A stretch of 39,258 bases of DNA, taken from contig NW_014578932.1 in the NCBI RefSeq assembly GCF_000485595.1, forward strand, positions 10,803 through 50,060, read 5' to 3'. The notes beneath the pieces are model-generated. The model was not told the origin of the DNA and made no database searches. It saw only the letters and a program-made list of their open reading frames with translations. Of this stretch, positions 8,771 to 18,831 are shown one piece after another. The translations under genes and the position numbers were made by a program. Numbering within the stretch: the stretch's first letter is position 1; each line of letters begins with the position of its first letter. Origin of the DNA: Priapulus caudatus. Taxonomy: Eukaryota > Priapulida > Priapulimorpha > Priapulimorphida > Priapulidae.

Positions 8771-8999
8771 CTCCGCCTTCGTGGCGTCAGCGCGTGGCGT
8801 GGCGTCGTGGCGAGAATTTCGTCAGTCTCTGTGTGATTTCGCGTGACACAGCTCGGTTACGAACAGAGACATTATGTTTTCATAAGAAGTCAACACTGTT
8901 CTTCAAATAGAAACAAAGATCGAAGCTGTTGGATGAATATTTGTTTTGAAATCGTTTTGAGAGCGTACGTACAGCATTTTTGCATATATTACATCGTCC

Positions 9000-9426
9000 C
9001 AGCGTGCTGCTTATAGCAAAAACTTCGTCTACCCCTGCGGTCGAGGGGGGCCCTGATTGCTCTTGTGCAGAAAAACTTCGCAGAAAAACTTGGAACTCGC
9101 CTGCTCGCAGTTACCTTGACGGTCCAACCCCTATATATACGCATATATAGCACCGACTCCTATGGCTAAGCCTATCAACAACGCCTAGGATATAGTCAAC
9201 ATACTAGGCTACCTCTATGTGATTATTATGTGATTATTACGTCGTCATTGTTTGTATATAGGTGAACATTTCTATGTACATGAATAGAGGCATAGGCCCA
9301 AGGATAGATCGAACATGGATAGATAGATCGTATTATAATATAAAACCAAGCTTATGCTTTCGCTGCAGCTGCCGCTCGTTATATGAAGCCGCTGACGCAT
9401 AATAAAATACAATTCATAATAAAACT
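9000..9426 (+). repeat. dispersed repeat family, modules Z and X, copy 1
   Basis: Module Z (about 9000-9140, containing GCAGAAAAACTTCGCAGAAA and GGAACTCGCCTGCTCGCAG) is found inverted at about 33250-33410. Module X (about 9220-9426, with CATTGTTTGTATATAGGTGA and CGCTGCAGCTGCCGCTCGTT) recurs at 11590-11772 and inverted at 32660-33075. X stops at a single N (9427). Confidence 0.7.
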
Positions 9427-9427
9427 N

Positions 9428-9462
<35 letters not shown>

Positions 9463-9482
9463 GCCCTATATATATATATATT
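9427..9482. repeat. (AT)n microsatellite with an N at its edge
   Basis: A run of TA dinucleotides with a short CGCCC interruption. The N at 9427 lies exactly where module X ends, so an assembly join here is plausible. Confidence 0.9.
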
Positions 9483-10427
9483 CACATAGTTATGTAGGTT
9501 TGATCAAGACTCTGATTTATACTGCGGCGTTAAGCGCCGTTACATTGATACAGGTAAAGAATTATATGAATCGTTACGTTTGACAGTTTCATGAACGTTA
9601 TAAGCTAGCTACTAGGTGTGTCGCTACCGATCTCCTCGTCCCGTCCTCAGTTTCTTCTATTCTGAATGCACACCTGTCTGAATGCACATCTACATCGCGA
9701 ATCCGCGGCTTCTTCCTTTCCCCACCTAATTCGCACCTTCCCGTTATCAGGGATGAGTCAGACCGTACCAGCGTGGTGCAACACCTGCACACTTCATCAA
9801 TGTGTTCTCATGAGTTAAGCAAGTCCCCCGAAACCACCACAGTAGGACGGCGATGCCTTATTGACTTACTGTAACGCGATACCTAGCTAGATTATTTCCC
9901 CATATAGAGGGTCCATACTGAGTTCTAAGTGATGTATAGCATGCCCGCGGTCAGTACGGGGTCAGGCAGGTGGTCATGCACACACGTCATCGCGAAACTC
10001 ATAATAATGATCTGCCCACCTTAGCTTACCTATTGTTACCATGTAGCTACTAGGCACGTTCTTCCCGGTAGTAGTTTGGCCGATTTATTCTTCGACCTAG
10101 CTTTTTGTAACCTAGCATCGAGAAATAAAACCGCAATATTGATTTTCACACAGACATTCCCCCATTTTTTTATATCATCACTTTTACGCTGCGTAGCAGA
10201 TGTGAAGTAGAGATTACCAGAGGGCATAGTACGTGTGACCTGCAATAGGGTAAACACCATAACACTGTACATTGCTATAAAATATTATTGCGAGATAGGC
10301 CTAACGGTGTCGACGGGCGTCGAATGACTGCGCTTGAATTATCATACAGTTTTACATTGTCTATATATATTCTTGCTGGCAGCGGTATCAGTGCAGTTAT
10401 ACTGATCGCACGCTACTAGCTGTTGCT
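9483..10427. other. gene-free stretch upstream of the ABCG-like exon
   Basis: About 0.95 kb with no supportable gene or repeat. Two minus-strand ORFs of 64-78 codons lack recognisable motifs and look accidental. The 5' untranslated region and promoter of the exon at 10428 would lie here, but no firm core-promoter signal is seen. A TATATATATTC at about 10361 is the only TATA-like candidate. Confidence 0.5.
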
Positions 10428-10746
10428 ATGACTCTAGATGTGAAGTCAGGTGGCGGGACCAACGAACATCGTGACAAGGTTTCCACGTCGGAGCGTGACA
10501 CTATGTATGGTAGAGACAACCTCGCGTTTGTGTACGATGGTGAGAAGCGCAGCGGCGTGGATGCTGCGGACGGCAAGCGGCACGCTGCTCTGCCGGCCCT
10601 CACTACGCAGATGTCTCTCAGCGAAGCCGAGGAGTTGCAAATCACGCTGACGTGGGAGAACCTTAACGTGTTTGCGCCGCTAAAGAAGAAAGGATTTTTC
10701 TCGTTCGGCAAAACCGAGCAGAAGCACATTCATATATTGCAAAATG
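10428..10746 (+). CDS. probable first coding exon of an ABCG (White-type) half transporter
   Basis: The ATG at 10428 opens a 106-codon frame, GC-rich at third positions unlike its AT-rich surroundings. It ends at AAATG/GTACGT, a good 5' splice donor beginning at 10747. The last third, ITLTWENLNVFAP followed by a basic loop and KHIHILQN, matches the family's segment just before the Walker A motif of the nucleotide-binding domain (T-W-x-N-x-x-V ... ILxN). The first 75 residues are hydrophilic and would form the cytosolic N-terminus. ABCG proteins work as dimers at membranes, exporting sterols, pigment precursors or other lipids. No Walker A exon is found in the following 28 kb. Either the first intron is very long, the gene is truncated, or the assembly is broken. 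Other members of the family cannot be excluded. Confidence 0.6.
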
Positions 10747-10752
10747 GTACGT
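10747..10752 (+). promoter_or_regulatory. candidate 5' splice site after the ABCG-like exon
   Basis: GTACGT directly follows the codons for ILQN plus one base, so the intron would be in phase 1. The open frame ends two codons later at TAG, which supports a real exon end here. Confidence 0.5.
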
Positions 10753-11257
10753 AGCTCAACAATATACGAATTGCGCCCATCCTCTTGTATCGTTTGTTTT
10801 TGTTAAGAATTAAGGTCACCCATATCTCTTCAACATCAGTCGACATAATAAATGTAGAAGATATGGCAGCTTTTAATGTGAATTCAATCACATTCATGGG
10901 AACCTATACTATAGAGCTTCGATAGGGGCCAGCTTATCATGCGCAAAAGCCAACGTTAGACACAGTGGAAAATCTCCATGAAACATTACCGCGTTTGTCC
11001 CCGTCTGTAAAACTTTTTTTTGACAATTATATCCGTAACATCAAGAGCTTGTATTATTAGATATTATTAGCTCTTTGTACTATATATGTGGTTATTTGGA
11101 GGGTAGCGTACAATATGTTGGAATATGGCAACTGCTAATTATACCCCGTACAGACTGCAAATTTGATACCACATCAAACTAGTCCGGGTCTGGCGCGGGC
11201 TAAATTTTTGCAGTGTGTGCATTTGGTATACATGCTATATCCCGCTCTAAATACGCG
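10753..11257. other. gene-free stretch, presumed intron
   Basis: No coding or repeat signal. If the upstream exon is real, this is intronic. No branch point or acceptor can be chosen without the next exon. Confidence 0.45.
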
Positions 11258-11268
11258 CTAGTCTGGAC

Positions 11269-11348
11269 CTAGCTCTAGTACTATAGCCCGCAGGATCGCT
11301 GCCGCAACCCTGCGGCAGCGATCCTGCGGGCTATAGTACTAGAGCTAG
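11269..11348. repeat. perfect inverted repeat, 38-bp arms, 4-base loop
   Basis: The arms 11269-11306 and 11311-11348 are exact reverse complements around ACCC. The inner arm is GC-rich (GCAGGATCGCTGCCGCA). The 12 bases GCTAGTCTGGAC occur directly outside both arms (starting at 11258 and 11345), as a target duplication or a copying slip would leave. Confidence 0.95.
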
Positions 11349-11539
11349 TCTGGACCATGCAATCTGGCCCCGCAAATGAAGGAGGGCCAAGCCCGCTTAG
11401 AAGCTGGCTAACTCGGCCTGTACTAAGATAGCCCACGTTCAACTGTGTGTGTATGCAATATGGTGCCAGGCGCGCATCAGATTTTGCTTCCTGGTAAAAT
11501 TAACGTTCAACAACTAGCTGAACGGCTAGGATTACGGCT

Positions 11540-11812
11540 ATCGGCAATAATATGGGGACGGAGCAGGTTGGTGGGGGTTGGCTGTGTTCAATTATATGTG
11601 ATTATTACGTCGTCATTGTTTGTATATAGGTGAATATTTCTATTTACATGAATAAAGGCGTATTATTTCCGCATATATTATTATAAAACCCAGCTTATGT
11701 ATCCGCTGCAGCTGCCGCTCGTTACATGAAGCCACTGACGCATAATAAAATACAATTCATAATAAAACTTATACAACACAGTGTAGAAGTAGAAGGTGTT
11801 GACACTTTTATA
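11540..11812 (+). repeat. dispersed repeat family, module X, copy 2
   Basis: From about ATCGGCAATAATATGG through GTGATTATTACGTCGTCATT to the end CATAATAAAATACAATTC, this matches 9220-9426 and the inverted copy at 32660-33000. It is followed by 40 bases of unique sequence, then an N at 11813 and the terminal piece of module Y (CTTTCGGCAACGCTTCTCTA). Confidence 0.7.
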
Positions 11813-11813
11813 N

Positions 11814-12469
11814 CACCTCCTTTCGGCAACGCTTCTCTAGTATCCCGTCTTATCTGGACGATCTGCAGCCCGGATATCCGCGCGAAGCGCGCAAACGCCG
11901 CGCAGCGGTGACAATAAATCTTATTCGCTGCCCTATATGGAAAAAAATTTCCCCAGTGCCCTATGGGTACAGGATAAAGCCGTATAATCGGTCAATTGAG
12001 GAGTTGTGGCGATTCCACAAGCCTTTCGGCTAGTCACGTAGGTCGAGAATAAATACAAATGCTGGTAATTGCTTGTTTGCTGGTCGGCGCGTTTCCTTTT
12101 CGTCTAGAAAAGCGAGTTTGCATTTCTTGCATTTCACGCCCTGAATTTATTCTCGTATATATGGCGTCCCATAGATGGCGCGACGAGGCTCTCTTCGAGG
12201 GATTTTCAAGGGAATTTTCCACACAAGGATCGGCGATTCAGCTTAGACTGCTCTGCGGTGGAGAGTTCCACACGCTGCACTAACTATAACTTTAGTGTAG
12301 CGAAAGATACTTGGCCGAGTTAAGATCCGTACGTAGCAGTCTAGCTCCAATCGTGACGTGGGATTCAAATTATCGTAGCCATCTTAATACCCCTTACGTT
12401 GATTGGCTAAGCCCGTTGATTGATGTTTGTTTACACTGAGAATTTCCACTAGATGTTATCTGGAAAAGC
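11814..12469 (+). repeat. dispersed repeat family, module Y, copy 2, with a Y tail joined head-on
   Basis: The bases 11814-11853 are the tail of Y (the reverse complement of about 31818-31865). They are joined directly to the Y head at 11854 (CTGGACGATCTGCAGCCCGG), so two Y units abut head to tail. The body to 12469 matches copy 1 at 8187-8770. The CCCATAGATGGCGCGACGAG segment is identical in both. Confidence 0.7.
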
Positions 12470-12566
12470 GCCTGGCTCCGTACGTGCGAGGTTTTTATCA
12501 ACCTCCTGACCCCGCGCTGCCCGTGGCGACGGCACAGCCTGCGAGCACGTGCTGGCGTGGCCGTGG

Positions 12567-12876
12567 CAGTTTTTACACGTAGCTAATCCTACAATACGCC
12601 GCCACACTGACACACAAATATATATATCCACATGTTTTTACGAAGACGGCGGAGCGCCTGCATATTGCAGTTGCAGTTGTATACTGTACCGCCAATAATA
12701 GACATAGGAATATATTATAGACATAGTGTTCCAATAATAGACATAGATAGTTGTATGCAGGACAATGCATACTGAAGTTGTAATACTGCAGTTTTTACAC
12801 GTAGCTAATCCTACAATACGCCGCCACACTCACACACAAATATATATATGCACATGTTTTTACGAAGATGGCGGAG
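12567..12876. repeat. 88/89-bp direct repeat flanking a TA/ATAG-rich spacer
   Basis: Copies at 12567-12655 and 12789-12876 start CAGTTTTTACACGTAGCTAA and end GGCGGAGC with few differences. The 133-bp spacer holds repeated AATAATAGACATAG units. The second copy ends at ATGGCGGAGC (ATG at 12868), which opens a 43-codon frame to 12999 of unknown meaning. In the first copy the ATG is ACG. Confidence 0.85.
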
Positions 12877-13115
12877 CACGACATTCCAGACTCCCTCCTC
12901 CCCCGCGCTCACGTGGCGGCCGGGCACGGTCCAAATGCTATATCCAACAAACGCTGGCTCGGGGAGTTTTTGCGCCGCGGTGACTTTCGTAGTAAATAGA
13001 TTTTGTATTTATTTAGCATTACATTTTATTGAAACGCTGCAAGTGCATGCTTGTGTGCCTGGCTGCGGCTGCATTGATGCATGTATATAAGATACCTTAT
13101 TAACCCGTGGCGGCG

Positions 13116-13120
13116 GAGTG

Positions 13121-13161
<41 letters not shown>
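13116..13161. repeat. (GA)n microsatellite
   Basis: An almost pure run of AG/GA dinucleotides. The Ser/Leu-rich minus-strand ORF across it is an artefact. Confidence 0.95.
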
Positions 13162-13162
<1 letters not shown>

Positions 13163-13550
13163 GTGGGAGTGCGAGAAAGAGAGAAGAGAGTGGGAGAACG
13201 CCAGATAAGGTACGAAAATACGGCAGGTGACGGTACGAGGCGAGAGGATGTACAAACGCGTGTCAATCTATAATCGGAAAGGCCCCTCCAAAGCCGATGT
13301 AGCCGAGCCGATGTACGTGTCCGCGAAAACTGCGCGATGTTAGCTGCCCGCTATACCATTGGCGCGACTGGCTTCCTCGGCGCGCGAAATTCGTATAGCG
13401 GGAGCGCCGAGATGCTACATACAACACACGCGCGGTCGCGTGCGCCCAGTCGCCGGGAAGTGCGGCGGCTTAACCGCGCTTTCGGCGGTTGGGAAACAAC
13501 GCATCTTTTGCGCAACGCCATCTTGTACCCGGTCTCTTCTGGATAACATG

Positions 13551-14225
13551 CCTATATGTTGCTGTTTTAGCACATGCGCAATATCTCACCAGAGGAGTTT
13601 TATTTTGTGATGAAAACGCATTTAGTATGGCCAGGGGTTATCTCAACATAGGTTTTTGTAATAAATTCTTATCAGTAGACATGTGTTTATAGTTAGGAGA
13701 GCGCCCTAGCCTGTAGGGTGCAAAACTCCTACTTTATCCCTGACCGCCCTTCCCTTTGTCTCCATTGTCGCACGCTCAGCCTCCTTCTCCTCCCACCGCC
13801 CCGCGACTGTCTTCCCTGACACTTTCCCTCAGTGTCCTACCCCTCTCTCCCCCAGCAACCTATATTTACGTACTTTTCCTTTGGCCGTACTGCACGTGTG
13901 AAACGGTGCTGGCGCAAGCGCAATATCTCCCGAGAATAATATTATTTTGCAAACATTATGAATTTAAAATGAAGAGGGGTTATCCTAGCATAGATTTATA
14001 TAATAAAATTTCATCAGTAGACATCACTTCAGAAATAGGAAGCAGACCTTGAATGTAAGGCCCTCGCTGCATATATACCATTCCATACATAACCTGGCTA
14101 TGTTACTGTTTTAGCGCATGCGCAATATCTCACCAGAAAATTTTTATTTTGAAATAAAAATGCATTTAGTTTGGTCAGGGGGTATCTCACCATCGATTTC
14201 TGTAATAAATTCTTATCGTTAGACT
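13551..14225 (+). repeat. three diverged copies of a ~120-135-bp repeat
   Basis: Copies at about 13551-13684, 13906-14026 and 14091-14225 share the order CATGCGCAATATCTCACCAG, TTTATTTTG, GGTTATCTCA, AATAAATTCTTATC and AGTAGACAT. The middle copy is the most divergent and carries extra AT-rich bases. The spacers differ, so this is a dispersed cluster rather than a strict tandem array. Confidence 0.8.
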
Positions 14226-15480
14226 TGAATATGGGGGTGGGTCTGACGTGAAATGTTTCAAAATGCATTGCTATCGTCAAAAGTGCATTCTCCTTTTTTA
14301 TATTGTTTCGAGCTGTTCTGCATATTCAGCTGTACTGCACCCCCAATTGCATAATCATTGCAAATGGGACATCATTGTGAAGGGAAATGAACAGGTTTTC
14401 CAATGATACCAAATGCAATGACAATAATGCAGGTACAAGAGAGATATCATCGATCAAACCTGAATTTCCGGACTTTTTTTTAGGAGTGTACATAAAAAGT
14501 CTAAAAAAAACGCTTCTACAATTTACGGGTTAAGAGATACAGGGTCAAGACGGTATTCGTAGTGTCTTTCATTTTAGATACAGTGTAAATTATACAAAAG
14601 TCTATTACTTTAGATACAGTGTTTACATTAAAAGTAGTAGCCCTCATTTGCACACCCTCCAAATTCCCATACAATTTCATGTGTAGATGCCAATTGGCAT
14701 CAGAATATTTTCTTTGAGTTCTTAAAGCAACTGGAAGACGTTTAATTTCTTATTTAAATGTCGCAATATAATCATAAATCCAATGCTGTGATATGTTTAC
14801 TTTGATGACTCCTCATTTTAAGTTACAATGGGCCTATATTTGTTCGAGACCTTCCACGATGCTATGCAATTGAGGGCTACTACCTTTAAAGTAAAAGGGG
14901 ATTCCAGTCCTTTTTTTTATCTCAGACTTCGGTATCCATAAAAATAAACATGTTTCACTCAGTGAATAGCTGTAATTCCAGTACATGTAAAAAGTGTCAT
15001 ATTTAAATTTTGTTTTGAGATAAATAAGAGATACATAAAGATATCATAGTTGAAGCTACTATACTTTAACACGTTAAATTCTGAATATATTGTTTGCCCC
15101 CCCCCCATCCTCAAAATGGATCGAAGCCCCTGATAGAATATAAGCAACGATATACACGAAGAAGCCAAAAAACATGATTTGAAATGGAAAGTTTTGAAAA
15201 TTCATCGTTCTCTAGTGATCAGATGACCTAGTTTATGGCATGTAAACGATACAAACAATAATTGATACTTGCAATTAAAATGCGCGAAAACGAAACTTTT
15301 AGAGATCAAAAATAGTTTGACGGAAGTTCCTACCGTTGGACGGGGGATACTCCTCCCAGCTCCCCCTCAGCCGATTCGCTCCCTTGCAGGCTCTATAGAA
15401 CCACGTCTGCTTCCCACTTTTTAAAATGGATTTGCGTCCCTGACTATAATGTCATATAATATGTTTATATTATCTATGTG
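14226..15480. other. gene-free AT-rich stretch
   Basis: About 1.25 kb without supportable features. TTTAGATACAGTGT occurs twice, at about 14573 and 14611, and a run of nine C lies near 15100. ORFs up to 69 codons have no recognisable motif. Confidence 0.6.
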
Positions 15481-15487
15481 TATGTGC

Positions 15488-15494
15488 GCATATA

Positions 15495-15526
<32 letters not shown>

Positions 15527-15541
15527 CATATATATATATAC

Positions 15542-15577
<36 letters not shown>

Positions 15578-15617
15578 TCATAGATATAGAATACAGAATC
15601 TGTATCTATATCTATGA
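15488..15617. repeat. (TA)n microsatellite ending in a small palindrome
   Basis: TA dinucleotides interrupted by CATA units run to about 15577. A 38-40-base palindrome (CATAGATATAGAATACAGA and its near complement, 15579-15617) follows. This tract borders duplication copy 1. Confidence 0.9.
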
Positions 15618-15639
15618 TATATTTCTATGCCACTTTTAA

Positions 15640-15958
15640 ATGCTTCGTCGGCCCTACGTCATTTCCTTTGTGGACAGGTCACCGACGTTCGTCCGCGCCC
15701 TATCCGCTTACATTGGTACAGCAAGGACCTTCACAGATCAGTGCCACCACTATGAAGTAGCGAGGGCGCGATTTGCGATGCGCACCTTCTCTATAGGCAT
15801 CTCACACTCCAGATTAAATGCGTAGGTCGGGCCTACGTCATTACCTTTTAGCGACACGTCGCCGACGTGCACGTGCCCTATCCATCTACATCAGACTAGC
15901 AATGGACCTGTCACAGAGCAATGCCGCCAGATTGAAGTAGCGAGGGCGTGATTTTCTA
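15640..15958 (+). repeat. pair of ~185-bp tandem units (duplication copy 1)
   Basis: Two units, about 15645-15830 and 15827-15958, share CCTACGTCATT, CCGACGT, GCCCTATCC, TACAT, CACAGA and TGAAGTAGCGAGGGCG. The second is truncated. The same pair occurs at about 22755-23062 in copy 2. No coding or tRNA-like promoter box was recognised. Confidence 0.8.
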
Positions 15959-16137
15959 ATATATATATATTATATATATAAAGCATATATATATATATAT
16001 GCATATATATTTATTTATTTATTTATTTATCTATGCGATATATATATGCCGAGTGCTTTTCGGCCTCGTCAGCATCCGTCGTCAGAACCAAAACGGTAGG
16101 TATAATTTTAAAGCCAGACTTGACAACTATTTGAAAG

Positions 16138-16175
<38 letters not shown>

Positions 16176-16733
16176 TTTGATGGCTAGCCCAAATTCAGCC
16201 AATTAACTCTAACCTTGCCTAACATAATCTAAAGATACCTATAGAATCGTACCAAACTTTTACGTACAATCGTAAAAGATATTTTCTCATCGCATGCCTA
16301 GTATCTGCCAAATTAATGATATTCTGATTAAATTACACTTTTACAATAGAGGAAAATACTCGACCGTATGGGCGTCGAAACACGGGCGCAGCCCGATGAT
16401 TGGTACGCAGGCCACGCTTAAACAGGCATCCGCCCCGCCCTCATCACGCAAGTTTACATCTAATTATTTCGACGGTAAACGCTGATCTAACGTTCTGCCG
16501 CATCAATCTACTCACGAACTGTCTTAATCGATAGCTGGTGGCTTGTTAACCAAATCACGTGCTATTTAGCATGCTGCGCCCTTCAATTTCCTCGTAAATC
16601 TGCATTTTAGTGAGACCGTAAGCCCGCCCATTATTCTTATACGGCCTGCACGGCAGCTAGCTTGGCTCTGAGCCGAGGGCTTATCGTTATCTGCCGATTT
16701 TTCAGACACATCGTCGCCAGCGCAGTTCGAACG

Positions 16734-16932
16734 TGTAGGTTAATTACTGTAGATTGGCCGGCGTGCTTGTGTATACGTGGTTATGTGACCAGAGTTGTGT
16801 ATGCATTTCGATAGTGTCGTCGCTCTCGGCTCGCGGGTGTGTAGAGTTAATAAAACGTGTTTCAGTCTTGTCATAACAAAGTACTGTTATATATAACTTA
16901 TAGACTATAAAATAGAAGTAACAAAACTTACA
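16734..16932 (+). repeat. LTR of element D (copy 1)
   Basis: Starts TGTAGGTTAATTACTG and ends AAAACTTACA, immediately followed by a primer site, so this is a 5' LTR on the plus strand. AATAAAACG near 16848 could serve as the polyadenylation signal. The right LTR of element D is not present in the window. Confidence 0.75.
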
Positions 16933-16950
16933 TGGTGTCAGAAGTCGGAT
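16933..16950 (+). promoter_or_regulatory. primer binding site of element D, tRNA-Leu-like (copy 1)
   Basis: TGGTGTCAGAAGTCGGAT abuts the LTR. Its complement fits the 3' end ...ACTTCTGACACCA of animal tRNA-Leu, with a mismatch further in. The tRNA identity rests on memory. Confidence 0.7.
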
Positions 16951-17066
16951 CGAAGAAGGACGGATACGGAGAGTGACATTTGATCATGAAGCGTGAGATG
17001 CTAACGTCGTAAATGACGATTGATCATAGAGCCGGTGAGCTCACGTGTAACCGGAAAAAATCCAAC

Positions 17067-17120
17067 ATGGCAGAAGAAGGACTACGAAAGCCAGAACCCC
17101 TGAGTTTCGGAACAATGCCG
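17067..17120 (+). pseudogene. element D gag stub (copy 1)
   Basis: The ATG at 17067 begins MAEEGLRKPEPLSF, a common gypsy gag start, and homology is lost after about 18 codons. A one-base loss (GGAACAATG here, GGAACAAATG in copy 2) shifts the frame. The element is cut right after its gag start in both duplication copies, so the truncation predates the duplication. Confidence 0.65.
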
Positions 17121-17335
17121 CGGAATGTACCGCGTGGGGTGCGGCATATATTAGTAGTAGGCTAGGGTTGCAGGTGTGTGGTGCGTATTTTGTATTAAAT
17201 ACATATGACTGGGCCATATCATCACCCAAACCGCCCTTGCCCTAAAGACCTATTGCAAGCAGCGTAACAGCATTACAGTATGTACAGTGTATTGTGGGTA
17301 TATGTTTTGCTATTTTATAAAACCACAAGATCATC

Positions 17336-17400
17336 CGCTGACCGCTGTGGATACGTGCGCCGGGCCTACAATGTGGCGCACGTATCCACTGCGGGCAGCG
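17336..17400. repeat. 26-13-26 hairpin, copy h1
   Basis: Arms 17336-17361 and 17375-17400 pair with three mismatches in 26. The inner 13 bases GGATACGTGCGCC pair perfectly with GGCGCACGTATCC. The loop is GGGCCTACAATGT. Homologous hairpins lie at 24462-24526, 31450-31533, 31954-32018 and, decayed, at 33961-34036. Confidence 0.9.
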
Positions 17401-17525
17401 CTTCATACTTGAACATCTCCGCGGTCGCGTGCGCATATATCCTGCGCGTGTTGTCGGTGCCGCTCAGCGCCTCATGAGCAACAGCCAAGCTGTGCAACGC
17501 AAACTTGTATCATGTCTCACTGGAC

Positions 17526-17705
17526 TGTTGAGTCAGGAGGTTTATCTTGTGGGCGTTAATTAGACACAAATAATGAGTAGGGACAAAAGCCTTGAGTTAA
17601 CAGAAACCAGCCATGTTTATTTTGTTTCTCCCAACCTCCATAGGTCGCAGCACATGCCAGTGCTAATAATCTTGACACAAGAACAATAATTATGATAATA
17701 CAACA
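17526..17705 (-). repeat. 3' LTR of element C (copy 1)
   Basis: TGTTGAGTCAGG...TACAACA, 180 bp, matching 24652-24833 and 29637-29818. A purine tract on the minus strand (AAAGGGGGA, at 17706-17714) adjoins it, so it is the 3' LTR of a minus-strand element. It has more small indels than the other two LTRs. Confidence 0.88.
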
Positions 17706-17959
17706 TCCCCCTTTGAGATGAAAATAAAAACTAATATGCAGCTCTTGCAGATATGATTCCATACAGTCCAAATTATCCAAAGATCATTCCTGACAAAGAT
17801 ATATTAATACCGCAACAATTGAATGTCTATGTAACCACCATTAACGCATCAACCACTTTATCGTTTCAAACACATTAACTCTCCTTTTGAACACTATTCT
17901 TACATTAACCCTATATGGCTAAACAAATTGTCACAGGTCTAGTTTATCACATGGTTTGG

Positions 17960-18831
17960 ACACTCTGCCTTACCTGTCACATACTGGCAAACTTGAGCTG
18001 TCCATCAGTACTTTCACTGATACTGTCCTCGTGGCGGTTGAAGTTCAGTTCACGGGATGGAATGTCCTGTTCGCGAAACTAACTGTCCAGAGTTGGGATG
18101 CGCAACTGCTTGCGGCGGTGTTCACATGTACTTCGCGATCTGGCGGTTTCTCGACGAAATCCTGCTCAATATCTGGGCTAAGCTTGCACAAGCTTCTGCG
18201 GTTCGTCTCAGGGACAATCCAGATTGAGTCTCTACAACATACGATCGCGGTGTCTCCGCTTTGTGCATGACCTTAGCGGCGACGTCTTTATCACGAATCA
18301 CACATTGTCTCCCTCCTTCAGTTCAATGATGTGTCTGTCTCGCACCACGGCGTCTGTCAGCGGTTTCCGCGTCTTTTTGCGGTACTCTAGTTCTTTCTTA
18401 GCAAGATTGTCCATATCCGGCCAACGGGGTTTAGTTGGTCGGATGCTGGGAAGATTTGTACGCACGCGTCTTCCGAACAGCAATTCTGCCGGGCTGTACC
18501 CGTTGAAGAGAGGTGTGGCTCTGTAAGCTAGCAGGGCGAGGTATGATCTTTTGCCTTCTTCACCAGGGTCTTTCACGGTTTGCACCGCGCGTTCTACCTC
18601 CGCATTGCCTTGAGGATACAGGCGGCTACTCGTGGCATGCGTGAAGTTGTAGGTATCCGCAAACCTTGCGAATTCTTCTGCGAATACTGTGGTCATTGTC
18701 GGACCTGACGCGTTCTGGGACTCCATGTCTCGCAAAGATCGACTTAAGATGGTTGACTATAGCTTCCGATGATAGTGCGCGTCAACTTCGCGAGTTCTAT
18801 ATAGCGCAAGAAAGTGTAATCGGACTACTAC
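17960..18831 (-). pseudogene. element C integrase core and pol tail (copy 1)
   Basis: The minus strand reads the second half of a gypsy integrase: a NAEVERAVQTVKD block with the catalytic Glu, then LALLAYRATPLFNGYSPAEL, FGRRVRTNLP and the basic pol tail. The longest open piece is 18298-18735. Compared with the intact frame at 25098-25916 in copy 2 it carries many one-base changes. The SDNGPQY motif is destroyed near 18700. It is cut at 18832 by LTR E. Confidence 0.85.

Noticed and set aside
12868-12999. 43-codon frame starting ATGGCGGAGCAC
   Set aside because: It has a plausible start and composition, but the ATG is lost in the upstream direct-repeat copy and no homology is recognised. Not enough to call a gene.
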